From Symploca sp. SIO3C6 (lineage in GTDB: Bacteria > Cyanobacteriota > Cyanobacteriia > Cyanobacteriales > Coleofasciculaceae): a stretch of 64,000 bases of DNA. Where the stretch lies: positions 1 to 64,000 of the forward strand of contig JAAHHJ010000008.1 in NCBI GenBank assembly GCA_010692425.1. The letters run 5' to 3'. The position numbers were made by a program, and so were the translations under genes. Shown here piece after piece: positions 1 to 9,313 of the stretch. How positions within the stretch are numbered: position 1 is the first letter of the stretch; every line of letters starts with the position of its first letter. The notes below the pieces were generated by a model that saw nothing but the letters and a program-made list of their open reading frames with translations, did not search any database and was not told the origin of the DNA.

Positions 1-127
1 AAAATTTTCCCAGTGATAGTTGAGGAGCTGAAGGTGGACTAAGTATTTTTACTTAACAACTGCCTCGATTTAGCACTCGCTTTGAGCACCCTCAGTCCAT
101 GTGACAGTTGAGGGTGCGGAATGTGGG

Positions 128-145
128 TTAATACGTACTGCTATA
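128..145. repeat. Solo right end of MITE-like repeat
   Basis: The bases TTAATACGTACTGCTATA match the right terminus of the two fuller MITE-like copies at 13577-13692 and 33711-33810. No left end is visible upstream, so this is probably a truncated remnant. The rest of 1-320 shows no convincing gene; it is the upstream region of the LuxR-type regulator. Confidence 0.6.
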
Positions 146-320
146 TAAAATTGGATCGGGTTAAATCCCCATCCAATTTGTCCCCGCGTCTTTAATTGGA
201 AGTTTCTTGTTGAGTAATGTTGAGTAAAAACTAGGATTAACCCTGATAATTATTGAGAGCATCAATTCCGTAATCACAGGTTGGCAAGTATAAGCAGCCA
301 TTAGCCAACAGGTACTAGAT

Positions 321-992
321 ATGAGCCAAGAAAGATTAAAGCAAGCCCAGCAGAGATTTCTGGTTGTTGACGACCATGAGGCAATCTTAGAGGGAACTGT
401 CCCAGCTCTCAAGAATGCATATCCTGATGTGGAAATCATCACAGCTCAAGATCGTGCTCATGCTCAGCAGAAAGTAGAACTGTATCACCCTGAATTGGTG
501 GTAATTGACCTGAGTATACCGGAAAAGCCTTATGCCCCTGCTAATCCTGAGGTGGGAATTCAATTTCTTAAGGCTTTAATGAGCACTACTCCAGCTCCTA
601 ATATTATGGTTCTCAGTACTGATATTAAACCACTGGTGCGCTTGAAACCGATGATTAACGCCTATGAAGGCGGTTTTGCTGCCATGGATAAATCCTTGCC
701 AATTAGGGAGATGTTGAAACTGATTGATATGGCACTGCGAGGTTCAATTCACTTGCCGCGACAGGTAAGAGCGCGTCCAGAATTTGACCGCAAGTGGCTA
801 GAGGTGCTATCTCTAAAATTTGAGGCAGGATTAACTGATAAAGCAATTGCCCAGCGTTTGGGTGTAAGCGATCGCACTGTGCGCAACTACTGGATTAGAA
901 TTCAAGATACTCTAGGCGTTTATGATGAACCAGAAAAAGACCTGCGATTGCAAATTCAGATTGAGGCAAGAAAAATAGGTTTAATCAACTAA
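321..992 (+). CDS. LuxR/NarL-family response regulator
   Basis: A 223-residue cytoplasmic response regulator. Seen: an N-terminal receiver domain (about residues 12-135) with the acidic pair in FLVVDDHE, the phospho-acceptor Asp63 in VVIDLS, and a conserved Lys in AAMDKSLP. A C-terminal LuxR-type helix-turn-helix (about 160-200) contains TDKAIAQRLGVSDRTVRNYW. By family knowledge, phosphorylation at Asp63 would alter DNA binding or dimerisation. The CHASE2 kinase gene starts 25 bases downstream on the same strand, so the two probably form one operon and a cognate two-component pair. The target genes cannot be told from the sequence. The ATG start fits the expected length; the ribosome-binding site is weak. 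Confidence 0.93.
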   Translation: MSQERLKQAQQRFLVVDDHEAILEGTVPALKNAYPDVEIITAQDRAHAQQKVELYHPELVVIDLSIPEKPYAPANPEVGIQFLKALMSTTPAPNIMVLSTDIKPLVRLKPMINAYEGGFAAMDKSLPIREMLKLIDMALRGSIHLPRQVRARPEFDRKWLEVLSLKFEAGLTDKAIAQRLGVSDRTVRNYWIRIQDTLGVYDEPEKDLRLQIQIEARKIGLIN

Positions 993-1017
993 ATCAATAT
1001 AATGGTCAAATTAGACT

Positions 1018-3060
1018 GTGGCAACTAAATTATGGACAACAATTAAGCAGAGGGTGAAACTCTGGCGGGAGGTGATTCTACCAGGAGCCTTAATCGTTGG
1101 CATTGTTATCCTGGTTCGTTGCACTGGAGTTTTACAAGTGCAGGAATGGATGGCTTTTGACTATTTTCTACAGCTTCGTCCTTCTGAAGCAGTAGATCAA
1201 CGAATTGTCATTGTGGGAATTAATGAAGATGACCTCAAGAATATGGGAGGTTTTCCCATACCAGATAGATATCTGGCAAGAATGCTGAACATCCTGCACG
1301 AATATCAACCTAGAGTTATTGGTCTTGATCTCTTTAAAGATCTGCAAAATTCTCCTGGTCGTGATTTGTTGGCTCAAGCTTTAAAAGATATACCTAACAT
1401 TATCGGGATTGAAGTAGTCTTAAATTCAGAAGATACCTTAAATATTAAACCACCACCAGAATTACCTCCCGAGCGAGTTGGTTTTGCCGATTTCATTGTC
1501 GATCCTGATGGTAAGATGCGCCGCTATCTTCTCGCTAGCAGAACTTGGCCTAAGGAAACTTCGCCTGGTGAACTCAAGTACTCTCTAGCATTACGACTGG
1601 CACAAGCTTATTTAGCTGCTGAAGATATTAGTTTTGAACACGGTTCTATTGAGTTGGACTCAACTTCAATTCATACCCAAGCTGCGACTAAAAATCCTAA
1701 ATCTACTGACCCGATAAAATTTGCTCAAACTAAACTACCTCGATTTTTACCCAATGCCGGAGGATATGTGGGAGCAGATGCCAATGGTAATCAAATATTA
1801 CTCAATTTTCGCGTTCATAGTAAGCCTTGCCAAGTTCTATCTTTAATAGATATTGTCGAGAGAAAATTCAATCCTAACTTAATTCGCGGTCGCATTATTA
1901 TCATTGGTATGACTGCTGCCAGTGTTAAAGACAGAGTTAGTACTGCTGCTGTTAAAAGCACCATCTTTTCTCAAAAACAAAGGAATTCATCTAACCATTA
2001 CCAGTTAATCGATGGAGTAGAAGTTCATGCCCATGCTACCAGTCAAATTATTAGTGCAGTTCTAGATCAACGACCCTTGTTAAGAGTTTGGACAGAGCCG
2101 TGGGAATACCTCTGGATAATTTTGTGGGGATTGTTAGGGATTGCTCTGGGCATAGTTTTTCCATCTCCCTGGAAAAGTCTTTTAAGTATCGTAATCGCCA
2201 GTTTAATACTCACCATTATTGGTTATTTTTTGATAATTGTGGGCTGGTGGATTCCTTTTGTACCAACTTTACTAGCTCTATGTGGTGCTGGACTAACTAC
2301 ACTATTTTTTGACCGCAATTTGCGCTTTGATTTTGAGCAGCGCAGTTTGACCATTGAGCGCACCTTTGAGGCTGTCCACAATGGCCCTCTACAGCATCTT
2401 GCCGTAATTTTAAGAAGTACTGAAGAGAATAAATTATCTTCTGAGCAATTGCGCTCACAGCTACAATGCCTTAATCAAGAACTGCGAAGCATTTATAAAT
2501 CTATGAAACAGGAGGTATTGACTCAAAGTGAAGGTTTTTATCTAGATGATCATCTTACTCTCGATATAGAAACCTCTATTTCTGAACTTCTCTATCAGGT
2601 TTATGACAACACTTTGGAAAGGGATTTTCCCTGTTTGGCAACAATTAAGACTTATATTCCTCCCAATTTTGCCCCTTTAGAAAAGAGCCACTTCACTCTA
2701 GACCAGAAGTGGGGTTTGTGTTTATTTCTTCAAGAAGCTTTGTGCAATGTTGGTAAACATGGAAGGGGAGCAACTCGCCTTGACGTTATCTGCTCTCAAG
2801 AAGCTGGTTGGTATAGTATTCGCATTATTGATAATGGAGTTGGGCTTGGTAATTCATCTAATTCTATAGCTGGTAATCAGGGAACTAAACAAGCTCAAGA
2901 GTTAGCCAAAAAACTGAAGGGAAAGTTTCAACGATACCTTAACTATCCTCAAGGAACCATCTGTGAGTTAAGCTGGCCAATTTCGGGTAGATGGCGATTA
3001 AAATTAAATAAATGGCTGAGAGTTTTTAGTAAGTTGAACTTCAAGATTCTTAAGGTTTAA
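1018..3060 (+). CDS. CHASE2-domain sensor histidine kinase
   Basis: A 680-residue membrane kinase. Seen: one N-terminal membrane segment (about 20-40), a long extracytoplasmic CHASE2 sensor region (about 45-340, with GLDLFKD and DGVEVHAHATSQI), three closely spaced membrane segments (about 355-430), then a kinase core. The phospho-acceptor region is probably around FEAVHNGPLQHLA, a HisKA_3-like variant. The ATPase domain has an N-box like EALCNVGKHG and a G-box IIDNGVGLG. CHASE2 domains sense unknown small molecules from outside. The start is GTG at 1018; the upstream ATG at 1002 runs into a stop after eight codons. It lies 25 bases after the LuxR-type regulator, its likely partner. Confidence 0.9.
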   Translation: MATKLWTTIKQRVKLWREVILPGALIVGIVILVRCTGVLQVQEWMAFDYFLQLRPSEAVDQRIVIVGINEDDLKNMGGFPIPDRYLARMLNILHEYQPRVIGLDLFKDLQNSPGRDLLAQALKDIPNIIGIEVVLNSEDTLNIKPPPELPPERVGFADFIVDPDGKMRRYLLASRTWPKETSPGELKYSLALRLAQAYLAAEDISFEHGSIELDSTSIHTQAATKNPKSTDPIKFAQTKLPRFLPNAGGYVGADANGNQILLNFRVHSKPCQVLSLIDIVERKFNPNLIRGRIIIIGMTAASVKDRVSTAAVKSTIFSQKQRNSSNHYQLIDGVEVHAHATSQIISAVLDQRPLLRVWTEPWEYLWIILWGLLGIALGIVFPSPWKSLLSIVIASLILTIIGYFLIIVGWWIPFVPTLLALCGAGLTTLFFDRNLRFDFEQRSLTIERTFEAVHNGPLQHLAVILRSTEENKLSSEQLRSQLQCLNQELRSIYKSMKQEVLTQSEGFYLDDHLTLDIETSISELLYQVYDNTLERDFPCLATIKTYIPPNFAPLEKSHFTLDQKWGLCLFLQEALCNVGKHGRGATRLDVICSQEAGWYSIRIIDNGVGLGNSSNSIAGNQGTKQAQELAKKLKGKFQRYLNYPQGTICELSWPISGRWRLKLNKWLRVFSKLNFKILKV

Positions 3061-3185
3061 CCCTAACCATCACCAGCTCTCACCTATCATCTCCATGAGG
3101 TAAATTACTATTCCCTATTCTCCAATTGATTACGGATTGTTAGATTAAACTCGTGTAGTTAAGTGCAGTTAATTGATACTTGCTT

Positions 3186-3195
3186 GAGGGGAGGA
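3186..3195 (+). promoter_or_regulatory. Strong Shine-Dalgarno site that decides a TTG start
   Basis: GAGGGGAGGA lies 6 bases before TTG at 3202, giving near-ideal spacing. The GTG at 3163 has no comparable site. This favours translation of the DUF928 protein from 3202. Confidence 0.65.
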
Positions 3196-3201
3196 TTAAA
3201 G

Positions 3202-3927
3202 TTGGATATTAAACGAATTGCCAGTATTGCTCTGAGTTTACCCTTCTTAGTTACTACAGTTGCCCTTGCCAACACTGATATTTTTGACGATTTGCCACCA
3301 AATACCAGTGGCAGATCGGGTGGTTCTAGAGGATGTAGTACACAGACAGTACAATCTAAAGAAAGAATACCAGCGCTTATTCTGCTTGCACCTACTCAGC
3401 AGGGTACTAAAGCTGTTGCTACGAATCCAAGCTTCAGCTGGTTTGTGCGTGATCCTGGTTCTTGGCAACTGGAATTTAGACTATATCGCTATGATCCAGT
3501 TAGTGAAGAAACTCAGTTAGTTAAAGAGATTAAAGATGATAGCTTTACAAGTTTACCAGGGATTATGACTCTATCTCTGTCAGAATCTATCCCAGAATTA
3601 CCAGTTGGTCAGAGATATCTGTGGCAGGTAGAATTAGTTTGTGACCCGAATCATCCTTCAGGCAATCCTTTTGCTGAGGCTGAAATTGAAGTAGTGGCAC
3701 TGTCAACAGAATTAAAAACAGAGCTTGCTAATACTCAAAACAAATTTAAGCAAGCAACTCTTTACAAGCGCTTAGGCTTCTGGTACAACGCCTGGGATGT
3801 AGTTTTAAACACTGAACAAACTCCAATGATGAATGAACTTAAGTCTTCCCTGCTTGAGAAGGTAGCGCTAGCAGAACAAGAGATAGTTAAAGTTAGAACA
3901 AGTGCAATTAATAAAGTGCAGCGCTAG
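3202..3927 (+). CDS. DUF928 domain exported protein
   Basis: A cyanobacterial DUF928-family protein of unknown function. I chose TTG at 3202 (241 residues) instead of the longer GTG frame from 3163, because a strong Shine-Dalgarno sits just upstream and because the protein then begins with a clean signal peptide (MDIKRIASIALSLPFLV, cleavage probably after VALA). The mature part contains the family pattern PALILLAPTQQG near its start, a FSWFVRD-like strand, and a helical C-terminal region. DUF928 genes often lie next to CHASE2 sensor genes in cyanobacteria, which fits the kinase gene 141 bases upstream. A role in envelope sensing is inference only. Confidence 0.85.
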   Translation: MDIKRIASIALSLPFLVTTVALANTDIFDDLPPNTSGRSGGSRGCSTQTVQSKERIPALILLAPTQQGTKAVATNPSFSWFVRDPGSWQLEFRLYRYDPVSEETQLVKEIKDDSFTSLPGIMTLSLSESIPELPVGQRYLWQVELVCDPNHPSGNPFAEAEIEVVALSTELKTELANTQNKFKQATLYKRLGFWYNAWDVVLNTEQTPMMNELKSSLLEKVALAEQEIVKVRTSAINKVQR

Positions 3928-4004
3928 GATATTTTGAATTACTTCAATTCCCTAATTAACTGGGATTTAACTCAACTTATTAGTGTTCCTTTCTCACTAT
4001 CAGT

Positions 4005-5429
4005 TTAACTATAGGGAATCATAACAGTGAAGGTTGTACCAACTCCAATTGCACTCTCTAAGTTAATCCTGCCACCATGTAATTCCACACACTTTTTAAC
4101 AACGGTTAGCCCTAATCCTGAACCAGCTATATTCTCAATATTCCCACCCCTATAGAATGCCTCAAAGACATGAGATTGGTCTGAGTTAGAAATGCCAATA
4201 CCTTGGTCTCTGATTCTAAAAGAAGCCTTTCCCGACGTGCAAGTTACCTCCAAACTAACTTCACCACCTTGAGGGGAATATTTGACAGCATTGGATAATA
4301 AATTGACCAGGATAGAATTTAGATTGTTTTTATCAAAGCAAACTTGGTTATAATCACCTTTAATAGTAAAATTAATAGTATAATTACTGCTGGCATTAAG
4401 TTTTATTTCCTCTAATAAATCAGAACAAAATTGCTTTAGATTAAGTGGTTGAACCCAGAGTTCTATTTTACCAGATTCAGCTCGACTAATTGTCAGAAGA
4501 TCATTGATTATTTGGGTCATTCTTTTAGAAGCCTTTTCAATTTGGCTAAATTTTCTGATTCTTTGCTCATCTGATAATTGATGAGAAAAAGATAGCAGTA
4601 ACTGGATCGTGACTAAAATAGTACTAAGGGGAGTGCGCAATTCATGAGAAGCCATGGAAAAAAAGCGGAGTCTCATTAGAGAGCCTTCTTGCTCTCTAAC
4701 TAGTGTTCGACGGTTTTCTTCTGCACGCTTTCGTTCTGTAATATCTCTAATTAGCCAGCATAAGCTGCCAGTTTTCCCTTGGGAGTCTAGTATAGCTCTG
4801 ACAGTGATAGTCGCTGGGAATACTTTGCCTCTGTTGGGCTTTAGGTTCATTTCCCAGTTGTGACTTGGCTGTAGAAATGTAGGGTAGTGTAACTCTGTTG
4901 TTAGTTGTTCTAACTTGGCGCTAAAAGTTTTATATTCTTGTGAAGGTATAAAAGTAAAAAAAGGTTTGCCCACTAAACAGTTTGAATCTTTACCTGGAAA
5001 AAGCAGGGCTGCTGCCGCCTGGTTAGCCTCTTCAATCTTGCCTGTCGTATCGGTGACAAGATAGCCGTCGGGAGCAAAATTGAACAAATCAAGATATCTT
5101 TGATACTGAGCTTCTGATACTTTGCGAGTGAATATTAGTTCCTCATTCTGCACGAGTAAATTTTCTTGAGCAGCCTCTAGCTCTTCAAGATATTTTTGCA
5201 ATTGCTTAGCTGCTAATTCAGTAGCACGTTTCTCTAAAGAATTATAAGCATGGCGGATTTCTACCTTTGTTCGCTGGCGCTCAGCGCTAAGTTCTTCCTC
5301 TAGATGCTGGCGCATACGCCTTTCCCGTGTTAACTGAATATTTAGTTCCTCAATTTGCCTTTCTAAATCATTTTGTTGCTTTATTTCTATCGGTATGATT
5401 ACTTGATTGTGAGTTTTGTTTTCGTGCAT
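4005..5429 (-). CDS. PAS-domain sensor histidine kinase
   Basis: A 474-residue, apparently soluble hybrid of coiled coil and kinase. Seen: a charged coiled coil (about 20-110), one PAS domain (about 108-232, ending in the PAC-type RDITERKRAEE), a HisKA domain with the phospho-acceptor His262 in SMASHELRTPL, and an ATPase domain with NLLSNAVKYS, DQGIGI and GSGLGLTVV. No membrane segment is visible, so the signal is probably cytoplasmic. It is divergent from the OmpR-type regulator starting at 5732, with a 302-base gap; the two may form a pair under a shared control region. The ligand is unknown. Confidence 0.92.
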   Translation of the reverse strand: MHENKTHNQVIIPIEIKQQNDLERQIEELNIQLTRERRMRQHLEEELSAERQRTKVEIRHAYNSLEKRATELAAKQLQKYLEELEAAQENLLVQNEELIFTRKVSEAQYQRYLDLFNFAPDGYLVTDTTGKIEEANQAAAALLFPGKDSNCLVGKPFFTFIPSQEYKTFSAKLEQLTTELHYPTFLQPSHNWEMNLKPNRGKVFPATITVRAILDSQGKTGSLCWLIRDITERKRAEENRRTLVREQEGSLMRLRFFSMASHELRTPLSTILVTIQLLLSFSHQLSDEQRIRKFSQIEKASKRMTQIINDLLTISRAESGKIELWVQPLNLKQFCSDLLEEIKLNASSNYTINFTIKGDYNQVCFDKNNLNSILVNLLSNAVKYSPQGGEVSLEVTCTSGKASFRIRDQGIGISNSDQSHVFEAFYRGGNIENIAGSGLGLTVVKKCVELHGGRINLESAIGVGTTFTVMIPYS

Positions 5430-5731
5430 AAGTCGTGCATAGTTAACTTCTAAGGAAGTCCATTCCTTAATCGACTGAAACTAATACTCTCTTTAATTTA
5501 ATACTAAACTAAGCTCATCCAAGCAGGAGAAATATTAGAATTTTCTCATCATTTGTCATTTATGGTTTATTTTTTGCAATAATCCCAGACTAATTACAAA
5601 TGATTGCAATGGGCGTAACGCTCCTCTCACTAATCTTCCGGAGTAAGTTTAAGCAGTCGATCTTTATTAAAAAGGGTTATTTTAAAATAGAATAGTAGAG
5701 TCAAAAATTATTCACTATAACCAAGCTTTTC
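5430..5731. promoter_or_regulatory. Divergent intergenic region between PAS kinase and OmpR regulator
   Basis: These 302 bases separate two divergently transcribed signalling genes and must hold both promoters. The stretch is AT-rich, with TATGGTTTATTTTTTGC and AAATAGAATAG near the regulator side. I cannot assign -35/-10 boxes or an operator with confidence, and there is no gene in it. Confidence 0.5.
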
Positions 5732-6409
5732 TTGAGAATTCTATTAGTTGAAGATGATGCACCTTTAGCAGAAAATCTAGCCGATATGCTAATTAATCAG
5801 CTCTATGTAGTTGATATTGCAAGTGACGGTGAAGCTGCTTGGGAACAAATTACAACCGTTGATTACGACTTAATTCTGCTAGATTTGTTGCTTCCCAAGC
5901 TGGATGGAGTGAGTTTGTGCAAGCGACTACGCTCTCAAGGCATTAAAAAGCCAATCCTGATGTTGACTGCTCGTGATACAATCACAGATAAAGTGAGAGC
6001 ATTGGATATCGGTGTTGATGACTATATCGTCAAACCTTTTGATATCTCGGAATTATTAGCACGGGTTCGAGCTTTGCTGCGCCGTGCAGGTTCTTCCTCA
6101 ACGCCAATTTTAGAATGGGGAAGCTTATGTCTTGACCCAAGCACCTCTAAAGTTACCTATGAGAATCAACCTCTGCACCTAACTTCCAAGGAGTATTTTA
6201 TCTTGGAACTTCTCATGCGCAATGGCGAGCAGGTGTTAACACGCAGTGTTATCCTCGAACATATTTGGCCTGTTGATAACCGACCTTCAGAACATACTAT
6301 CAAGGCTCATATCAATAGTTTACGACACAAACTCAAAGCTGTAGGGGCACCAGATGGTTTGATTAAAACAGTACGCGTTATGGGTTATTGTCTCAAAGAA
6401 TTATCTTAA
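5732..6409 (+). CDS. OmpR/PhoB-family response regulator
   Basis: A 225-residue transcription factor. Seen: receiver domain (1-115) with acidic residues Asp8/Asp9 in LLVEDDAP, phospho-acceptor Asp51 in LILLDLLLP, the switch Thr in MLTARD and Lys101 in DYIVKPF; then a winged-helix DNA-binding domain (about 125-222) with the typical LTSKEYFILELL and VRVMGYCL segments. The start is an unusual TTG at 5732: the first codons give MRILLVEDD, exactly the family N-terminus, and no upstream in-frame alternative fits. The divergent PAS kinase is the likely partner. A 7-bp repeat tract follows 22 bases after the stop. Confidence 0.93.
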   Translation: MRILLVEDDAPLAENLADMLINQLYVVDIASDGEAAWEQITTVDYDLILLDLLLPKLDGVSLCKRLRSQGIKKPILMLTARDTITDKVRALDIGVDDYIVKPFDISELLARVRALLRRAGSSSTPILEWGSLCLDPSTSKVTYENQPLHLTSKEYFILELLMRNGEQVLTRSVILEHIWPVDNRPSEHTIKAHINSLRHKLKAVGAPDGLIKTVRVMGYCLKELS

Positions 6410-6431
6410 GCTGTGGTACATTAGACACCTC

Positions 6432-6483
6432 TATTACTTATTACTTATTACTTATTACTTATTACTTATTACTTATTACTTAA
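6432..6483. repeat. STRR, heptamer TTACTTA
   Basis: About seven head-to-tail copies of a 7-bp unit (ATTACTT) between the convergent OmpR regulator and TPR-CHAT genes. The same unit, in one or the other orientation, recurs at 34049-34081, 58722-58778, 62498-62535 and 63027-63127. Confidence 0.95.
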
Positions 6484-6526
6484 GATTAGACTATTTGTAA
6501 CATTCTTTTTTATATTTAAAATAACC

Positions 6527-9226
6527 TCAAAACCAGTTACCAACTATAATGAAGGGTGCCCAGTATCCAGGATGACTGTAACGCCCCTTAGGATGCACCT
6601 CTAACCAAGCCTTTTGGGTAGCTTGCAGTGCTTCTACTTTACTCAAACCTTGACGTAAACCTTGATAAAATCTAGTAATAATTGTTGCTGTTGCTTGATC
6701 ATCAACTTGCCAGAGAGTTGCCACTGCGCTCTGGACTCCAGCTTGCAAAGCAATACCAGCAATACCAAGGGCATCTCTATCACTACCAGCAGCCGTCTCA
6801 CAAGCGGTTAGGATTAATAACTCTAATTGTTGGTTGCCATTATCAATAGTTCTAATAATTTGATAAAGCTGATTCATGGTTAACTTTTCATTGTAATCGT
6901 TAGTAGTAGATCCTTCCTTTTGACTGCTAATTAACTTGCCTGTAACCAAGAAAGTTTGTCGGGGATCAATGTCAAATTTAGCATGAGTTGCTAAGTGCAG
7001 AATGGGGTGATTATTGTGTTGTAGTTCTTGTTGTAAGCGCTCTCGTGTGAATTTTTCATCCAATAACCCCTTGCTATTGGGGATAGTTATGCCGATACTT
7101 TCAATCTCAGATTTAACGTTTTCTAGAGGTGGGAAAAAAGTTTGTGGAGCAATCCGAGATGGCTTAGTTAATCCAAAAGCTAATACCTTTAATGCTTTCT
7201 TATCTAAGAGTGAATGGTTGGTAAGTTTAAGGCTTGGGGTATTAGTGATCGCATATTTTTCAATTAGGAATTGCTCTCCATCATATAGTATTGCCATTGG
7301 TATACTGCGTAAGATACCATCATGCATAAATACTATAGTTTTGATATCGGCTGCCTCTAAATCAGCAGCAAACGGACGAATTAACAAGTCATATACTTGT
7401 CTGGCTTGTTGCTTATAGGAATGCCCTCGATCAGAAAGTTTTTCTAACTTAAAGCGCAAGTCATTAATAAGAACTCTGATTTCTTGACTATTGATAGGCA
7501 ACCAATGAAGCTGTAATCTTAATTTACCTTGGTATTCAGGTAGTGTAAGAATAATCGCAATACGCTGACCAAGGATAATAGAACTTAACAGAGCAGTTCT
7601 ATCATTTACTTGGGCAATTGATTTCTCAGTCATGGGTAATTCACATTCATTACCAAGATAGTTTTGTAGTTCTGCTAATCTCAATTCATCAATGGTTGCC
7701 ATCGCTGAAGTTAATTCGGTTTGAAAATCCGAAGTGTTCGCTGAATGGAAGGCATTCTCCAGTCTAATTTCAGTTAATTGACGGTAAATAGGCTCAACTG
7801 CTTCTCGGAAATCCAACTGAAAATCTCGACTGGCGATTGCTAAATTACCTCTGATCGTTTTGAGGGTGTCAACAGCTCTTTGATAGGCTGCGATTGCCTT
7901 CTTTTCCTTAGCTTGGGCTTTAAATATACGTCCCTCCTGCCACTGCCAGAGGTAAAGGCTCTCTTTGTTAATCAAAGCTAGTTGAGCCTGCTGAGTTAGC
8001 TTTAATGCCAGCTCATAATCCCCAAGACATTCATAAACATGACCCAATCTACCAAGGGCAAAGGACTCTGCACTTGTGTCCTGAAGCTGTTGGGCGATGA
8101 AAATTGCTTGTTCAAGTAGTTCTATTACTTTCTCTGTGGACTCTGATCGCAGAGATTTACTTGCCTGCTCAGTATCAAAGGCAGTAAAAGCTAAACTGCT
8201 TTTTGGCACAAAGGGTGCCACTTTAATAAAAGCATACACTTTTTCGCGAGAATTGGGTAGTGTCTCTATTAAAGCCAGTGCTTGTTGAAGAGTATTGCTA
8301 AACTTGGAACTATCAGTATTAGAGTTTTGGTGGGTAAGTGTAAGCAAGTTTAGTAGCGATCGCATTTCACCCCAGTGGTGATTGTGTTGGCGGGCAAGCT
8401 TGAGGTTGGCTTCAAAGTACGTCAGGGCCTTGTGCTGATAATTACTAGCATTGTGTCTAAAGTTTTGTAGAGCTTGCTTATCCCTTGCTTGTTGAGCAAA
8501 CTGAGCATAGCGGTAATCGCGTTTGGCGATAGAGGCGTAGAGATTACCCAAACTATTTTGAGCAGCTAAAATGTAGGCTGGCTGTTCAATTTGCTTAGCA
8601 ATCTCTAAACTAGTCTCCAGGTATTGAGTTGCCAAGTCGTACTCACCTTGGAGACGATAGGCATTACCTAAACTACCTAGGGCCGCTGCTTGACCGAGGT
8701 CATCTGACTCAGAGCGAGCGATTTGCCAAGCGCTATTGTCATCGCAAGCTAAATTTTTTCTACTACGACTACACAAAATTGCGATCGCGTCTCTATGCTG
8801 CCCTAGGCTAATATAAGCTTGAGCTTTTTCTGTGAGCATGCGTCCTAACTGCACTCGTAACCCAGCTTGACGGTAAGAGTTAATAACTCGATCTAAATAA
8901 GTGATCTTTTGCTCAACTTGACCTATTTGCTGATATGCTCTGGCTAAGTACTTTAAGATCTTTACTTGCTGTTGGGGTTGTGACTGGCTACTTAAAGCGT
9001 TTTGCCAAAGTTCAATGGCAGCATGAAAATCACCGGAGTGGTAGTGATCAATACCCTGCTGCACTAATTGGTTTGTCTGAAGAGATTGGGCATTTGCTGC
9101 TGTTTCCAGTTTCAGTTGCCACCCACTAGAGGGAATAATATCTAGACACAGACAAAGTATTAAGCTGCCTAGAAATAGGAAGCTCAAGAATTGGCGATAA
9201 CTTAATTGGTGAGGCTTACCTAGCAT
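6527..9226 (-). CDS. TPR and CHAT domain protein
   Basis: An 899-residue protein. Seen: an N-terminal membrane anchor or signal (about 12-35), tetratricopeptide repeats (about 50-460, e.g. SLGNAYRLQGEYDLATQYL and GRLGHVYECLGDYELAL), and a C-terminal CHAT domain (about 600-899). The caspase-like dyad is present: His748 in HLATHAKFD and Cys809 in LTACETAAG. CHAT domains belong to the caspase/separase clan (C14/C50), so peptidase activity is plausible, with TPRs as the docking part. It stands alone on its strand, with an STRR after its 3' end. A second CHAT-TPR protein with a very different N-terminus lies at 41775-46265. Substrate and trigger are unknown. Confidence 0.9.
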   Translation of the reverse strand: MLGKPHQLSYRQFLSFLFLGSLILCLCLDIIPSSGWQLKLETAANAQSLQTNQLVQQGIDHYHSGDFHAAIELWQNALSSQSQPQQQVKILKYLARAYQQIGQVEQKITYLDRVINSYRQAGLRVQLGRMLTEKAQAYISLGQHRDAIAILCSRSRKNLACDDNSAWQIARSESDDLGQAAALGSLGNAYRLQGEYDLATQYLETSLEIAKQIEQPAYILAAQNSLGNLYASIAKRDYRYAQFAQQARDKQALQNFRHNASNYQHKALTYFEANLKLARQHNHHWGEMRSLLNLLTLTHQNSNTDSSKFSNTLQQALALIETLPNSREKVYAFIKVAPFVPKSSLAFTAFDTEQASKSLRSESTEKVIELLEQAIFIAQQLQDTSAESFALGRLGHVYECLGDYELALKLTQQAQLALINKESLYLWQWQEGRIFKAQAKEKKAIAAYQRAVDTLKTIRGNLAIASRDFQLDFREAVEPIYRQLTEIRLENAFHSANTSDFQTELTSAMATIDELRLAELQNYLGNECELPMTEKSIAQVNDRTALLSSIILGQRIAIILTLPEYQGKLRLQLHWLPINSQEIRVLINDLRFKLEKLSDRGHSYKQQARQVYDLLIRPFAADLEAADIKTIVFMHDGILRSIPMAILYDGEQFLIEKYAITNTPSLKLTNHSLLDKKALKVLAFGLTKPSRIAPQTFFPPLENVKSEIESIGITIPNSKGLLDEKFTRERLQQELQHNNHPILHLATHAKFDIDPRQTFLVTGKLISSQKEGSTTNDYNEKLTMNQLYQIIRTIDNGNQQLELLILTACETAAGSDRDALGIAGIALQAGVQSAVATLWQVDDQATATIITRFYQGLRQGLSKVEALQATQKAWLEVHPKGRYSHPGYWAPFIIVGNWF

Positions 9227-9313
9227 CAGGCAGTCTTAAATAGATAGGAGTGAAGCAGGTTGGGTCAAGGAACGAAACCTAACCATAGTTAAGTACTAAC
9301 GTCGCCACTTCCG

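Noticed and set aside
6432-6483. CRISPR array
   Set aside because: The repeats here and at the similar loci are contiguous 7-8 bp units without spacers, and no cas gene is in the window.
7014-7418. 134-residue frame opposite the TPR-CHAT gene
   Set aside because: It is antisense to a clear coding region, with low-complexity Ser/Cys content; a shadow frame.
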